NCBI GenBank assembly: GCA_945487035.1
Contig: CALYTI010000011.1
Span: 1 to 58,842 of the forward strand
Source: an uncultured Bacteroidales bacterium
GTDB taxonomy: Bacteria > Bacteroidota > Bacteroidia > Bacteroidales > UBA932
Direction of reading: 5' to 3'
Length of the DNA stretch: 58,842 bases
Below the pieces are notes generated by a model, which made no database searches, was not told the origin of the DNA, and saw nothing but the letters and a program-made list of their open reading frames with translations. Position numbers and translations under genes: made by a program. Positions 26,268-34,678 of the stretch are shown here, one piece after another (the stretch's first letter is position 1; each line of letters begins with the position of its first letter).

Positions 26268-26828
26268 CCGGGTGAGTGCAAAGGCAATTATGCCCCCCGC
26301 TATGAACCCGACCAGCACATCCCCGAGGTAGTGCTTGCCGACGAAAACGCGGCTGAGGCCTACCATTGTTGCCCAGATTGAAATGATGACTGCATAAACG
26401 GTGGAGAGGGTATCTCTGCCGTTTTTCGCTTTTGCTCTTTTTGTTCCGGGGTGCAAAGCGTGGGCGCTGCATATCGCGAAGGCGATTGCATTGGCAGCGT
26501 GGGCGGAGAAGAAGGAGTAGCTGCGGCTGCGGCCTTCGAGCAGACGGTGCCCCATTGCATTCATAAATGCGTCATTGCACGGTCTCGGGCGTGCAACCCA
26601 GTTCTTGATGAGATTGGCGAACTGGTCCACGCAGAGTATGGCCAGTGCGGTGAGCAGGACCATGGCAAGGCCTTTTTTCCAGCCGCAGCGCCATATCATA
26701 AGCCCTGCACCGAGCAGATACAGAGGAATCCAGACTGTCCTGTTGCTGAAGAGCAGCCACATCCCGTCGGTGAAGGGGCAGTGCAGGCCGTTGAGCCAGA
26801 GGGTTATTGTTTGGTCAAGCTGTTCCAT
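26223..26828 (-). CDS. PAP2 superfamily membrane phosphatase
   Basis: The 201-residue membrane protein has five or six helices and the three phosphatase motifs. C1 is KNWVARPRP (KX6RP), C2 is SFFSAHA (the usual PSGH reads FSAH) and C3 is [12 protein letters not shown] (SRX5HX3D). The family dephosphorylates lipid phosphates such as undecaprenyl-pyrophosphate, PGP or lipid A. The start overlaps the end of obg by 25 nt, so it is translated from the obg transcript. Its 3' end overlaps dut by 45 nt on the other strand. Confidence 0.9.
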   Translation of the reverse strand: MEQLDQTITLWLNGLHCPFTDGMWLLFSNRTVWIPLYLLGAGLMIWRCGWKKGLAMVLLTALAILCVDQFANLIKNWVARPRPCNDAFMNAMGHRLLEGRSRSYSFFSAHAANAIAFAICSAHALHPGTKRAKAKNGRDTLSTVYAVIISIWATMVGLSRVFVGKHYLGDVLVGFIAGGIIAFALTRLFDACAAKATRTAA

Positions 26829-27799
26829 AATATGTCCTTGAGTTCTTTGAGGCCCTGCTGGTTGGTGGAAGATATGAAGACGTGCGGCACTTTGCGCGGC
26901 AGGTGCTTTGCTATGTCTTTTTCAATTTCCTCGTCAATGAGGTCGCATTTGGTAATCGCGAGCACCCTCTGCTTGTCGAGGAGCTCCGGGTTGTAGAGTT
27001 TGAGCTCGTTGAGAAGGGTCTTGTATGCGCCCGGTATGTCTTCTTCGGTGCAGGCTACCATAAAGAGGAGCACGGAGTTGCGCTCGATGTGGCGAAGGAA
27101 GCGGTGACCTATGCCCCGGCCTTCGTGGGCGCCTTCGATGATTCCCGGGATATCAGCCATTACGAAGGACTGGTCGTCATAGTAGCTGACAATGCCGAGG
27201 TTGGGCTCAAGGGTGGTGAAAGCGTATGAGGCGATTTTGGGCTTGGCAGCGGTGATGGTTGCAAGGAGGGTGGATTTGCCGGCGTTGGGGAAGCCGACCA
27301 GACCTACGTCCGCGAGGACTTTGAGTTCGAGTATGAACCATCCTTCCTGGCCTTCTTCTCCCGGCTGGGCATAGCGTGGAGTCTGCTGGGTGGCACTTTT
27401 GAAGTTGTTGTTGCCAAGGCCTCCGCGGCCTCCTTTGCAGAGTATGCGTTCCTCCCCGGGCTCCATCATTTCGAAGAGGACTTCACCGGTTTCAGCATCT
27501 TTGGCTACGGTTCCGACCGGGACCGGAAGTATGATGTCCGGGGCGTTTTTGCCGTGGCGAAGGGCTCCCTGGCCGTTTTCTCCGTCCTCAGCGAGTATGT
27601 GCTTGCGGTATTTGAGGTGGATGAGGGTCCAATATTGCGGTTCGGCCTTGAGGATGACATGGCCTCCGCGGCCTCCGTCGCCCCCGTCCGGTCCTCCCTT
27701 CGGGACATATTTCGCCCTGTACATATGCATCGATCCCGCTCCGCCGTGTCCCGACCTGCAGAATATCTTGACGTAGTCTATAAAGTTGCTGTCTGCCAT
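26804..27799 (-). CDS. obg: Obg/CgtA ribosome-associated GTPase
   Basis: The 331-residue protein has the glycine-rich N-terminal Obg domain (about 1-158: [40 protein letters not shown]). A G domain follows with P-loop GFPNAGKS, switch region [16 protein letters not shown] and TKCD in place of NKxD. The variable C-terminal OCT domain is absent, as in other Bacteroidetes. Obg acts in late 50S assembly and stress control. A promoter with both consensus boxes lies at 27820-27852, giving a leader of about 15 nt. Confidence 0.96.
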   Translation of the reverse strand: MADSNFIDYVKIFCRSGHGGAGSMHMYRAKYVPKGGPDGGDGGRGGHVILKAEPQYWTLIHLKYRKHILAEDGENGQGALRHGKNAPDIILPVPVGTVAKDAETGEVLFEMMEPGEERILCKGGRGGLGNNNFKSATQQTPRYAQPGEEGQEGWFILELKVLADVGLVGFPNAGKSTLLATITAAKPKIASYAFTTLEPNLGIVSYYDDQSFVMADIPGIIEGAHEGRGIGHRFLRHIERNSVLLFMVACTEEDIPGAYKTLLNELKLYNPELLDKQRVLAITKCDLIDEEIEKDIAKHLPRKVPHVFISSTNQQGLKELKDILWNSLTKQ

Positions 27800-27819
27800 A
27801 ATCTTACTCTTTTCGCGTG

Positions 27820-27852
27820 CAAAGATAGTGATACTTCTCGGTTAGTTCAAAA
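27820..27852 (-). promoter_or_regulatory. Consensus promoter of obg
   Basis: Reading leftward, TTTTG (27848-27852), a 20-nt spacer and TATCTTTG (27820-27827) fit the Bacteroidetes -33/-7 consensus. The predicted start near 27814 gives about 15 nt of leader before the obg ATG. Confidence 0.75.
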
Positions 27853-27884
27853 CCGGGTGCTGCTTTTTGTCGTCGGAGGTAGTG

Positions 27885-27914
27885 TTGGCTTTGACGGAAG
27901 TTTTTGTATATTTG
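27885..27914 (+). promoter_or_regulatory. Consensus promoter of the DUF5020-yhhQ operon
   Basis: TTG (27885-27887), a 19-nt spacer and TATATTTG (27907-27914) fit the consensus. The predicted start is near 27920, leaving a leader of about 63 nt that contains the hairpin at 27925-27954. Confidence 0.75.
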
Positions 27915-27924
27915 CAGCCCCAAA

Positions 27925-27954
27925 GGCGGAGTTCTAGGCCTGTCATCCTCCGCC
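27925..27954 (+). promoter_or_regulatory. Leader hairpin upstream of the DUF5020-yhhQ operon; possible cis-regulatory RNA
   Basis: A perfect 7-bp stem (GGCGGAG 27925-27931, CTCCGCC 27948-27954) encloses a 16-nt loop that starts with UUCUAG and ends in C, followed by an A-rich single-stranded tail up to the ATG at 27983. A GC-rich stem, UUCUAG directly after its 5' strand, an unpaired C just before the 3' strand and an A-rich tail are also features of preQ1-I riboswitches. The downstream gene is a queuosine-precursor transporter. However, the loop is longer than usual and I find no convincing pseudoknot partner (only UUA for UAG). The identity is a hypothesis. Confidence 0.4.
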
Positions 27955-27982
27955 GAAGTATAAATTAAAACATAAAGGGCAA

Positions 27983-28690
27983 ATGAAACACATTTTTTCT
28001 TTGGCGGCGGCGCTGCTGCTGCCGCTAATGCCGGCAAACTGCCGCACATTACTCCCGGACACTGACTCCGGCGCACTATCTGCCAACCAAACTCCAGCAT
28101 CCACCTTTGTGAACCTGCATTTCCAACAGAAGGCGGACAAGACCGCTCAGACCCACATAATGGTGGATATCTCGAAAGCTGGGGAGAATTCCTTCAGCTA
28201 CGCACTGCTCAGTGACGACATATCTGCGGAAGGCAGCTTTGCCTTCATCCAGCTATTTCACGAGCATAAATTCTGGGAAGCACCCCTGTTTCTGCACGCC
28301 GAATACCGCAGCTACGGCCTTGACTCCCACTGCCTCTACCTCGGCGCCGCATATGACTTCTTCACCCCTCACGGAATGATAGCCATCGAGCCTCTGCTCC
28401 GAAACGGCAGCCTCTTTGCAGGCAATCATCTCCCGGTGCTCAGCGCAGACGGTACCTCAGCCCAGCTCTCCATCATCACCGGACACGACTGGGGCTGGTG
28501 CAACCTCAACAGCTTCACCGACATATGGACTGCGCCCCGGGACGGCAGCGGTGCAGGCTGGTACAGCGAAGCCTGGCTTTATTTCCCTGTCAATGGCTGG
28601 CTGCAGCTCGGAAGCATATCCTGCCTGAGCTGGGACTTCGCTGCAAAGCCGAAGATTACCGTCTTTCTGGGTGTAAAGTTTAATATGTAA
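27983..28690 (+). CDS. DUF5020-type outer-membrane beta-barrel (Tsx-like)
   Basis: The 235-residue protein has a signal peptide (to about residue 20) and alternating beta-strands ending in KITVFLGVKFNM, a C-terminal aromatic/hydrophobic barrel strand. Segments such as GENSFSYALLSDDI, FHEHKFWEAPLFLHAEYRSYG and TGHDWGWCNLNSFTDIW match what I know as DUF5020, which is related to nucleoside-channel (Tsx-like) barrels. It likely forms a small-molecule pore. The 9-nt gap to the yhhQ-type gene places both on one transcript, so I infer a role in bringing queuosine precursors across the outer membrane. The family assignment is from memory of the motif pattern. Confidence 0.7.
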   Translation: MKHIFSLAAALLLPLMPANCRTLLPDTDSGALSANQTPASTFVNLHFQQKADKTAQTHIMVDISKAGENSFSYALLSDDISAEGSFAFIQLFHEHKFWEAPLFLHAEYRSYGLDSHCLYLGAAYDFFTPHGMIAIEPLLRNGSLFAGNHLPVLSADGTSAQLSIITGHDWGWCNLNSFTDIWTAPRDGSGAGWYSEAWLYFPVNGWLQLGSISCLSWDFAAKPKITVFLGVKFNM

Positions 28691-28699
28691 TCGCATCCT

Positions 28700-29449
28700 A
28701 TGACAATCAAAACAATACTCCGCCGCGAACTTGAAGACTACAAAGTTCTTCTTCGCAATATCCCTTCAATAGTCGTAGCGCTGTTTTTCCTCAGCGTTGT
28801 CGCAATGAACCTGCTTGCCAACAAAGAGCTCTTCACTACCGACTGGCTCGCCCTCGACTGCGGCTTCACCCTCAGCTGGATTTCCTTCCTGCTGATGGAT
28901 ATGATATGCAAACGCTTCGGAGCCAAAGCCGCTATGAAGCTCTCGATAGCCGCCCTCGCCGTCAATCTTTGCGTCTGCGGCATATTCTGGCTCCTCTCCC
29001 TCACCCCCGGGCATTGGGGAGAATACTACAGCTTCCTAGACTCCGATCCTGCCGTCGCGCAGGCCGCCAACCTGGCCCTCAACCGCACCATAGGCGGTTC
29101 CTGGTATGTGGTCCTCGGCTCTGCCCTTGCAATGCTCGTATCCTCGGCCGTAAATTCCCTAAGCAACCACCTTATAGCCAAGCACTTGCAGCGCAATAAC
29201 TACGGCAGCTTCGCCCTGCGCTCGTTTGTTTCCACAGCTCTTGCGCAGTTCGTTGACAACCTTATCTTCGCCACCGTCGTAAGCCACATCTTTTTCGGCT
29301 GGACCTGGACCCAGGTGCTCGTATGCTCGCTCACCGGCGCCCTGATGGAGCTGCTCTGCGAGGTCGTATTCAGCCCTCTGGGCTACAGGATGGCGCGCCA
29401 ATGGGAGGAAGAAAAGGTGGGACAGGACTATATAGACAAGAAAATATGA
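28700..29449 (+). CDS. yhhQ: YhhQ/VUT family queuosine-precursor transporter
   Basis: The 249-residue inner-membrane protein has about six helices and the family marks GFTLSWISFLLMDMICKRFG (near 53-72), WYVVLGSALAMLVS, and FVSTALAQFVDNLIFATVV. YhhQ-type proteins import queuosine precursors (preQ0, preQ1 or queuine). No queD, queE, queC or queF gene is visible in this window, whereas tgt is at 24655-25785, so import for salvage is plausible; the rest of the genome is unseen. It is coupled to the SDR gene by a four-base ATGA overlap. Confidence 0.88.
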   Translation: MTIKTILRRELEDYKVLLRNIPSIVVALFFLSVVAMNLLANKELFTTDWLALDCGFTLSWISFLLMDMICKRFGAKAAMKLSIAALAVNLCVCGIFWLLSLTPGHWGEYYSFLDSDPAVAQAANLALNRTIGGSWYVVLGSALAMLVSSAVNSLSNHLIAKHLQRNNYGSFALRSFVSTALAQFVDNLIFATVVSHIFFGWTWTQVLVCSLTGALMELLCEVVFSPLGYRMARQWEEEKVGQDYIDKKI

Positions 29450-30117
29450 ACATACTGATTACAGGCACATCCAGCGGCATCGGCCGCGCCACCGCGCTGC
29501 TTTTCCTTGAGCGAGGGCATAATGTCTTCGGGCTCGACATCGCACCGGCCCCTGATTTTCCGGAAGATAGCAGCTACACCCACATCATTGCGGACATTAC
29601 CGGAGCCCTTCCGGAGCTCCCGCCTTGCGAAGTGGTCATCGCCAATGCGGGCGTGCAGCAGAGCGGGCGCGACATAGATGTCAACCTCAAGGGGACCATA
29701 GCAACCGTAGAGAAATATGCCTTCCACGAAGGCGTGCGCGCGGTCCTGATAATGTGCAGCGCCTCAGCCCACAGCGGCGCCGAGTTCCCGTGCTACGCTG
29801 CTTCCAAGGGCGGCCTGCTCTCCTATATGCGCAACGCGGCACAGCGTCTGGCCCGATTCGGGGCCGTTTGCAACAGCCTCTCTCCCGGCGGCGTGACTAC
29901 CGAACTCAACCGTCCCGTTATGGAAGATAGTGCGCTGTGGCAGCAGATAATGGACTGCACGCCTCTGCGGCGCTGGGCTTCTCCCGAAGAGATTGCCGGT
30001 TGGGTATGGTTCCTCACAATGGAGAACCGTTTCTGCACCGGGCAGGACATACTTGTTGACGGAGGGGAAAAAGATTTGAATACACATTTTGTCTGGCCTG
30101 ATTATCTTTGCAAATAA
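29446..30117 (+). CDS. Short-chain dehydrogenase/reductase
   Basis: The 223-residue SDR starts at the ATG overlapping the yhhQ stop (ATGA). The nucleotide-binding motif TGTSSGIG is at residues 6-13, NAG follows after strand 4, and the active-site pair is in CYAASKGG (YxxxK) with the preceding Ser in CSASAHSG. The C-terminus has GQDILVDGGE. The classical SDR fold binds NAD(P) and oxidises or reduces an alcohol/ketone. The substrate is unknown. It shares a transcript with the transporter, but no queuosine step is known to require an SDR of this type. Confidence 0.9.
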   Translation: MNILITGTSSGIGRATALLFLERGHNVFGLDIAPAPDFPEDSSYTHIIADITGALPELPPCEVVIANAGVQQSGRDIDVNLKGTIATVEKYAFHEGVRAVLIMCSASAHSGAEFPCYAASKGGLLSYMRNAAQRLARFGAVCNSLSPGGVTTELNRPVMEDSALWQQIMDCTPLRRWASPEEIAGWVWFLTMENRFCTGQDILVDGGEKDLNTHFVWPDYLCK

Positions 30118-30131
30118 AACAGCGACACGAT

Positions 30132-30677
30132 ATGGCAGTAAATACAGCGGACCTCGACAGGTACGAAGCAGTACTCGAGGATGGATTGGTGAAAATATGC
30201 AAGGGCGCGGGGCTTCTGCGCGAGCAGTTTATGCGCTCGGAAGACATTGACGGCAAATGGGAGCAGTATGCGCAGGATTATGTAGCGGATGCGGTGCTCA
30301 ATTTCAATGAGTATCCCGAAGCCGCCATTGCCTGGGCAGGTTTTCTCGGAATGGCGGTTGCGCACAACTGGGATGTGGACTGGGAGGCCCACAAGGATGA
30401 TCCGTACAAGAGCTATTACGGTAGCCGAGGCTGGGACGATATGGATGAGCACATTCTATGGGAAGTGCTCGCTCTGCCTGAAGCAATAGGGAAGAAACTC
30501 AGCGATACCCTTGACAGCTGTGCACTCGCAGCCCTGGGTCTTATCCGCCACGAAGGCATCGAGGCCCAGACTGAACTCGGCTTCTATGTGCTCGTGCGCA
30601 CCTACTCGGTGCTCTACCGCATCGGCGCCGCCATTGAACTTCAGAGGCTCGGCTACCAGCGGGTCCGTGTCGCGTAA
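30132..30677 (+). CDS. Conserved hypothetical protein, 181 residues
   Basis: I do not recognise the family. The protein is acidic, mostly helical and soluble, without signal peptide or membrane helices. Notable segments are EDIDGKWEQYAQDYVADAV, a Trp/Asp-rich stretch NWDVDWEAHKDDPYKSYYGSRGWDDMDEH (residues about 80-110, given as start and end only: NWDVDW to DDMDEH) and a helical C-terminal half with TELGFYVLVRTYSVLY. The start is the ATG at 30132, after the SDR stop at 30117; an upstream in-frame codon lies inside the SDR gene. As last gene of the DUF5020-yhhQ-SDR transcript it may belong to the same function, which is unproven. Confidence 0.7.
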   Translation: MAVNTADLDRYEAVLEDGLVKICKGAGLLREQFMRSEDIDGKWEQYAQDYVADAVLNFNEYPEAAIAWAGFLGMAVAHNWDVDWEAHKDDPYKSYYGSRGWDDMDEHILWEVLALPEAIGKKLSDTLDSCALAALGLIRHEGIEAQTELGFYVLVRTYSVLYRIGAAIELQRLGYQRVRVA

Positions 30678-30694
30678 GGGGAGGATTTGCCGGC

Positions 30695-32173
30695 TTATTC
30701 GCTCAGCGTCCGGCGGATGGCGTCTTTCCAGCCGGCAATGGTGCGTGAGACCTGCCCGGAAGGCATTGTAGGGCGGAATACGCGCTCGGCGCGCCAGCTG
30801 CCCCGCAACTCGTCGAGTCCGCTCCAGAAACCCACCGCAAGCCCCGCGAGGCAGGCCGCGCCGAGCGCTGTAGTCTCCGTAACCTCCGGCCTTACCACCT
30901 CAGTCCCCAGAATATCCGCCTGGAACTGCATCAGCAGATTATTGCGCGAAGCGCCACCGTCCACCTTAAGGCTCGCAAGCTGCACTCCCGCATCCTTCTG
31001 CATAGCCTCCACAATATCCATAGTCTGGAAAGCAATGCCCTCAAGGGCGGCACGGGCTATGTGCCCTACAGTAGTACCGCGGGTAATGCCGGTAATGCTG
31101 CCCTTAGCGTACTGGTCCCAATACGGTGCTCCGAGCCCGGTCAGAGCAGGCACGAAATACACCCCTCCGTTATCCGGCACACTGCCGGCCAAAGCCTCGA
31201 CCTCGGAGGAGCTCCTGATTATGCCCAGTCCGTCGCGCAGCCACTGCACCACAGAACCCGCTACGAAAATGCTCCCCTCAAGGGCGTAGGTCACCTCGTC
31301 TCCAATCTTCCAGGCAATTGTAGTCAGCAGTCTGTTTTGCGAGACAATGGGCCTGGAGCCGGTATTCATCAGAAGGAAGCATCCGGTACCGTAGGTATTC
31401 TTCACCATTCCCGGCTCCAGGCACATCTGCCCGAAGAGAGCCGCCTGCTGGTCTCCGGCAATTCCCGCAACCTGCACATTGTCGCCCAGCAGGGAAGTCT
31501 GCCCGTAAACCTCGGAAGATGAGCACACGCGCGGCATCATTGAGCGCGGTATGCCCATTAGCCTCAGCAGCTCCTCATCCCACTCGAGCGTGTGGATGTT
31601 GAACAGCATAGTGCGCGAAGCGTTGGACACATCCGTAATGTGGGTGTAACCTCCGGTAAGGTTCCATACCAGCCAGCTGTCCACGGTGCCGAAACGCAGT
31701 TCACCCCTTTCGGCCCTCGCCCTTGCTCCGGGCACATTCTCCAGAATCCAGCGTATTTTGGTTCCGGAAAAATATGCATCCGGAATCAGTCCGGTCTTTT
31801 CCCGAATCATTTCCGTAAGACCTTGAGCCTTAAGTGAATCGCAGTACTCTGAAGTCCTGCGGTCCTGCCATACGATAGCGTTGCAAACCGGCTTTCCCGT
31901 TGCGGCGTCCCAAACGATTGTCGTCTCGCGCTGGTTGGTGATGCCTATCGCCGCAATATCTGCCCCTCCCAGCCCGAGGCTTGTAACCGCCTCGGTCATA
32001 ACGGCATATTCGGTAGCCCATATCTCCATCGGGTCGTGTTCCACCATTCCCGGCTTGGGGAAATGCTGGGTGAATTCCTTCTGGCAGGTAGCGCAGGCGC
32101 GCCCCCTCCTGTCGAAAACTATTGCTCTGGAAGAGCTCGTGCCCTGGTCGAGGGCGATGACATATTCTTTCAT
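30695..32173 (-). CDS. glpK: Glycerol kinase
   Basis: The 492-residue FGGY kinase has the GlpK marks: the N-terminal phosphate loop [38 protein letters not shown], the glycerol-binding RT(S) region [11 protein letters not shown] and the C-terminal ATPase segments [18 protein letters not shown] and [10 protein letters not shown]. It phosphorylates glycerol to glycerol-3-phosphate. No glpF or glpD gene lies beside it in this window. It is divergent from pyrG and convergent with the conserved unknown gene, with a 17-nt gap. Confidence 0.96.
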   Translation of the reverse strand: MKEYVIALDQGTSSSRAIVFDRRGRACATCQKEFTQHFPKPGMVEHDPMEIWATEYAVMTEAVTSLGLGGADIAAIGITNQRETTIVWDAATGKPVCNAIVWQDRRTSEYCDSLKAQGLTEMIREKTGLIPDAYFSGTKIRWILENVPGARARAERGELRFGTVDSWLVWNLTGGYTHITDVSNASRTMLFNIHTLEWDEELLRLMGIPRSMMPRVCSSSEVYGQTSLLGDNVQVAGIAGDQQAALFGQMCLEPGMVKNTYGTGCFLLMNTGSRPIVSQNRLLTTIAWKIGDEVTYALEGSIFVAGSVVQWLRDGLGIIRSSSEVEALAGSVPDNGGVYFVPALTGLGAPYWDQYAKGSITGITRGTTVGHIARAALEGIAFQTMDIVEAMQKDAGVQLASLKVDGGASRNNLLMQFQADILGTEVVRPEVTETTALGAACLAGLAVGFWSGLDELRGSWRAERVFRPTMPSGQVSRTIAGWKDAIRRTLSE

Positions 32174-32202
32174 ACCGACCTTAAAAATACGAATAATTTG
32201 GT

Positions 32203-32210
32203 TAACTTTG
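32203..32210 (+). promoter_or_regulatory. -7 element TAACTTTG of pyrG
   Basis: It matches TAnnTTTG exactly and places the start near 32217, leaving about 20 nt of leader with an AGGAG at 32221-32225, one of the few Shine-Dalgarno-like sequences in the window. No good -33 TTG is seen. Confidence 0.5.
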
Positions 32211-32236
32211 TTCCCCTGTTAGGAGATAAGGACAAT

Positions 32237-33850
32237 ATGAATACAAAGTACGTTTTCGTAACAGGAGGAGTGGCATCATCACTCGGCAAAGGAATCGTTG
32301 CGGCATCTACCGCAAAACTTCTGCAGGCCCGCGGCCTCAGGGTGACGATTCAGAAATTCGACCCCTACATCAACATCGACCCGGGCACGCTCAACCCTTA
32401 CGAGCACGGCGAGTGCTATGTCACCGAAGACGGTGCTGAGACCGACCTTGACCTCGGTCACTACGAGCGCTTCCTGGATATCTACACCTCCAAAGCGAAC
32501 AACGTCACCACCGGCAAAATCTACAATACCGTCATCACCAAGGAGCGCGAAGGCGCCTACCTCGGCAAAACGGTCCAGATTGTGCCTCATATCACCGACG
32601 AAATCAAGCGCCGTATGCTTCTGCTCGGCCGCACCGGCCAGTACGATGTGGTAATCACTGAGGTCGGCGGTACGGTGGGAGATATGGAGAGCCAGCCATT
32701 TGTCGAGGCCATACGCCAGCTCCAATGGGAGATGCCGGAAGAGGACCTCATCTGCATACACCTTACGCTGGTGCCTTATCTCGCGGCAGCGAAGGAGCTC
32801 AAGACCAAGCCGACCCAGCATTCGGTGCAGACCCTGCAGCAGGCCGGAGTCCATCCGGACATCATCGTATGCCGCACCGAAAAGGAACTCAGCTCGGAGT
32901 TGAGGCGCAAAATGGCCCTGTTCTGCAATGTCAAGCCGGGCAATGTCATCCAGAGCATAGACGCTCCGACGATTTACCACGTACCTTTCCTCATGCACGA
33001 AGAGGGGCTGGACGCGAAGGTGTGCGACCTGCTGGGATTCAAGGACTTGCCGGAACCTGACTTGAGCGCTCTACGCAAGTTCTGCGACGATTTGGAGCAC
33101 CCTCTCCACGAAGTCAACATAGCCCTTGTGGGCAAATATGTCGAGCTTCAGGATGCCTACAAGTCAATTCTCGAATCCTTCGTGCACGCAGGTGTTGCCA
33201 ACCGCACGAAGGTCAATGTGATATATGTGCACAGCGAATTCCTTAACGAAGAGAATGTACAGGAGAAACTCGGTTCTATGGACGGTGTGCTCGTTGCTCC
33301 GGGCTTCGGAGAGCGCGGGCTTGAAGGCAAGGTCGTAGCTGTCCGCTATGCGAGAACCCGCGGAGTGCCATTCTTCGGCATATGCCTGGGTATGCAGATG
33401 TGCGTTGTCGAGTTTGCCCGCGATGTGCTCGGCTGGGAGGATGCCGCTTCGACCGAAGTCAACGCTTACACCACGCATCCTGTCATCAACCTGATGGAGG
33501 ACCAGAAGAGCACCACCATCAAGGGCGGCACTATGCGTCTTGGCGCATACGAGTGCCAGCTGCAGGAAGGCTCGCTTGCCCACCGCATCTATGGCAGGGA
33601 CCTTATCCGCGAACGCCACCGCCACCGCTATGAGTTCAACGGCGAGTTCCTCCCCCAGTTCGAGGCCGCTGGTATGAAAGCAACCGGCCGCAACCCGCAG
33701 ACCGGCCTGGTGGAAATCGTGGAAATCCCTGAGCATCCGTTCTTTATCGGTACTCAGTTCCATCCTGAATACAAGAGCACAGCCCTTCACCCGCAGCCTA
33801 TTTTCGTCGAATTCGTCAAGGCCGCCGTCGCCTTAAAGGAAGGAAGATAA
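32237..33850 (+). CDS. pyrG: CTP synthase
   Basis: The 537-residue enzyme starts at the ATG at 32237 (MNTKYVFVTGGVASSLGKG), the invariant CTP synthase N-terminus; the longer frame reads back into glpK. The synthetase domain (about 1-270) carries YINIDPGTLNPYEHGE and the GGTVGDMESQPF block. The class I glutamine amidotransferase domain (about 290-535) has its nucleophile Cys in GICLGMQM, with the His/Glu pair in FHPEYKS. It makes CTP from UTP, ATP and glutamine. The stop shares a base with the start of the glutaminyl cyclase gene (TAATG). Confidence 0.97.
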   Translation: MNTKYVFVTGGVASSLGKGIVAASTAKLLQARGLRVTIQKFDPYINIDPGTLNPYEHGECYVTEDGAETDLDLGHYERFLDIYTSKANNVTTGKIYNTVITKEREGAYLGKTVQIVPHITDEIKRRMLLLGRTGQYDVVITEVGGTVGDMESQPFVEAIRQLQWEMPEEDLICIHLTLVPYLAAAKELKTKPTQHSVQTLQQAGVHPDIIVCRTEKELSSELRRKMALFCNVKPGNVIQSIDAPTIYHVPFLMHEEGLDAKVCDLLGFKDLPEPDLSALRKFCDDLEHPLHEVNIALVGKYVELQDAYKSILESFVHAGVANRTKVNVIYVHSEFLNEENVQEKLGSMDGVLVAPGFGERGLEGKVVAVRYARTRGVPFFGICLGMQMCVVEFARDVLGWEDAASTEVNAYTTHPVINLMEDQKSTTIKGGTMRLGAYECQLQEGSLAHRIYGRDLIRERHRHRYEFNGEFLPQFEAAGMKATGRNPQTGLVEIVEIPEHPFFIGTQFHPEYKSTALHPQPIFVEFVKAAVALKEGR

Positions 33851-34623
33851 TGCGCTGCTGCCTCAGATTAGTCCTTGCTGCCCTTGTCGCGCTGCTGCCC
33901 CTCGGCTGCCGCGCACAGAAGAAGGCGGAACGCTGGAACATAGAGGTCGTAAAGGAATATCCGCACGACACCGGCTCCTATACCCAAGGCCTGTTCTTCC
34001 ACGAAGGCAGGCTCTTCGAAACAACGGGTCTGAACGGCAAATCCACGCTTCGCATCAACGACCTCGCTACCGGTCAGGCGCAGGAGAGTCGCAAATTTTC
34101 AAGGAAATACTTCGCCGAAGGCTCAGTTGTGCTGGGAGACCGTCTCTATGTGCTGACCTGGACCAACAAGGTGGTCTTTGTCTATGATCCCGAGACTCTC
34201 GAGTACCGTTCGACCTGGTCCTATCCGCGTGAAGGCTGGGGACTTACCACTGACGGACGCTCGCTCATCGCCTCGGACGGAAGCTCCAAACTGTATTTCA
34301 TGACCCCTGACCTGAAAGTCGAAAAGACCCTTACAGTCACACTCAACGGCCGCCCTTTGCGACTTCTCAATGAACTCGAATGGATAGACGGGAAGATTTG
34401 GGCAAATATCTATACTACTGACTCCATTGCAGTTATCGACCCGAAGACAGGAGCAGTGGAGGCTCTCATCGATTGCTCCGGACTTTTGCCGGACAAGCTC
34501 CGTACTCAGGATACCGATGTGCTCAACGGCATAGCGGTGCTGGGGGAGGGACGCTCACAAAGGATTTTCCTGACCGGAAAGAACTGGCCGAGGCTCTACG
34601 AAGTCCGCATTGTGAAGAAATAG
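33850..34623 (+). CDS. Plant-type glutaminyl-peptide cyclotransferase, exported
   Basis: The 257-residue protein has a signal peptide probably cut at CRA|Q (Gln23 becoming residue 1), so it may cyclise its own N-terminus. The rest is a five-bladed beta-propeller of the glutamine cyclotransferase family: YTQGLFFHEGRLFETTGLNGKS, YVLTWTNKVVFVYD, GWGLTTDGRSLIASDGS, LNELEWIDGKIWANIY and VLNGIAVLGE. It converts N-terminal Gln to pyroglutamate on secreted proteins, which in Bacteroidetes commonly expose Gln after signal peptidase I cleavage. A Cys at residue 20 is not in a good lipobox. It is coupled to pyrG by a TAATG overlap and followed by a weak terminator. Confidence 0.9.
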   Translation: MRCCLRLVLAALVALLPLGCRAQKKAERWNIEVVKEYPHDTGSYTQGLFFHEGRLFETTGLNGKSTLRINDLATGQAQESRKFSRKYFAEGSVVLGDRLYVLTWTNKVVFVYDPETLEYRSTWSYPREGWGLTTDGRSLIASDGSSKLYFMTPDLKVEKTLTVTLNGRPLRLLNELEWIDGKIWANIYTTDSIAVIDPKTGAVEALIDCSGLLPDKLRTQDTDVLNGIAVLGEGRSQRIFLTGKNWPRLYEVRIVKK

Positions 34624-34653
34624 CAGATTTTTTATTGGATTTCTGCTCTTTTT
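34622..34653 (+). terminator. Weak intrinsic terminator after pyrG-glutaminyl cyclase
   Basis: A 6-bp stem (AGCAGA 34622-34627, TCTGCT 34642-34647) is followed by CTTTTT. The left arm overlaps the stop codon of the cyclase gene. Confidence 0.45.
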
Positions 34654-34678
34654 GCCTACATTGCGAAAATTTCCGCTC

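Noticed and set aside
33850..34623. Glutaminyl cyclase as a lipoprotein (Cys20)
   Set aside because: The residues before Cys20 (P-L-G) are a poor lipobox, and a better cleavage site CRA|Q follows directly.
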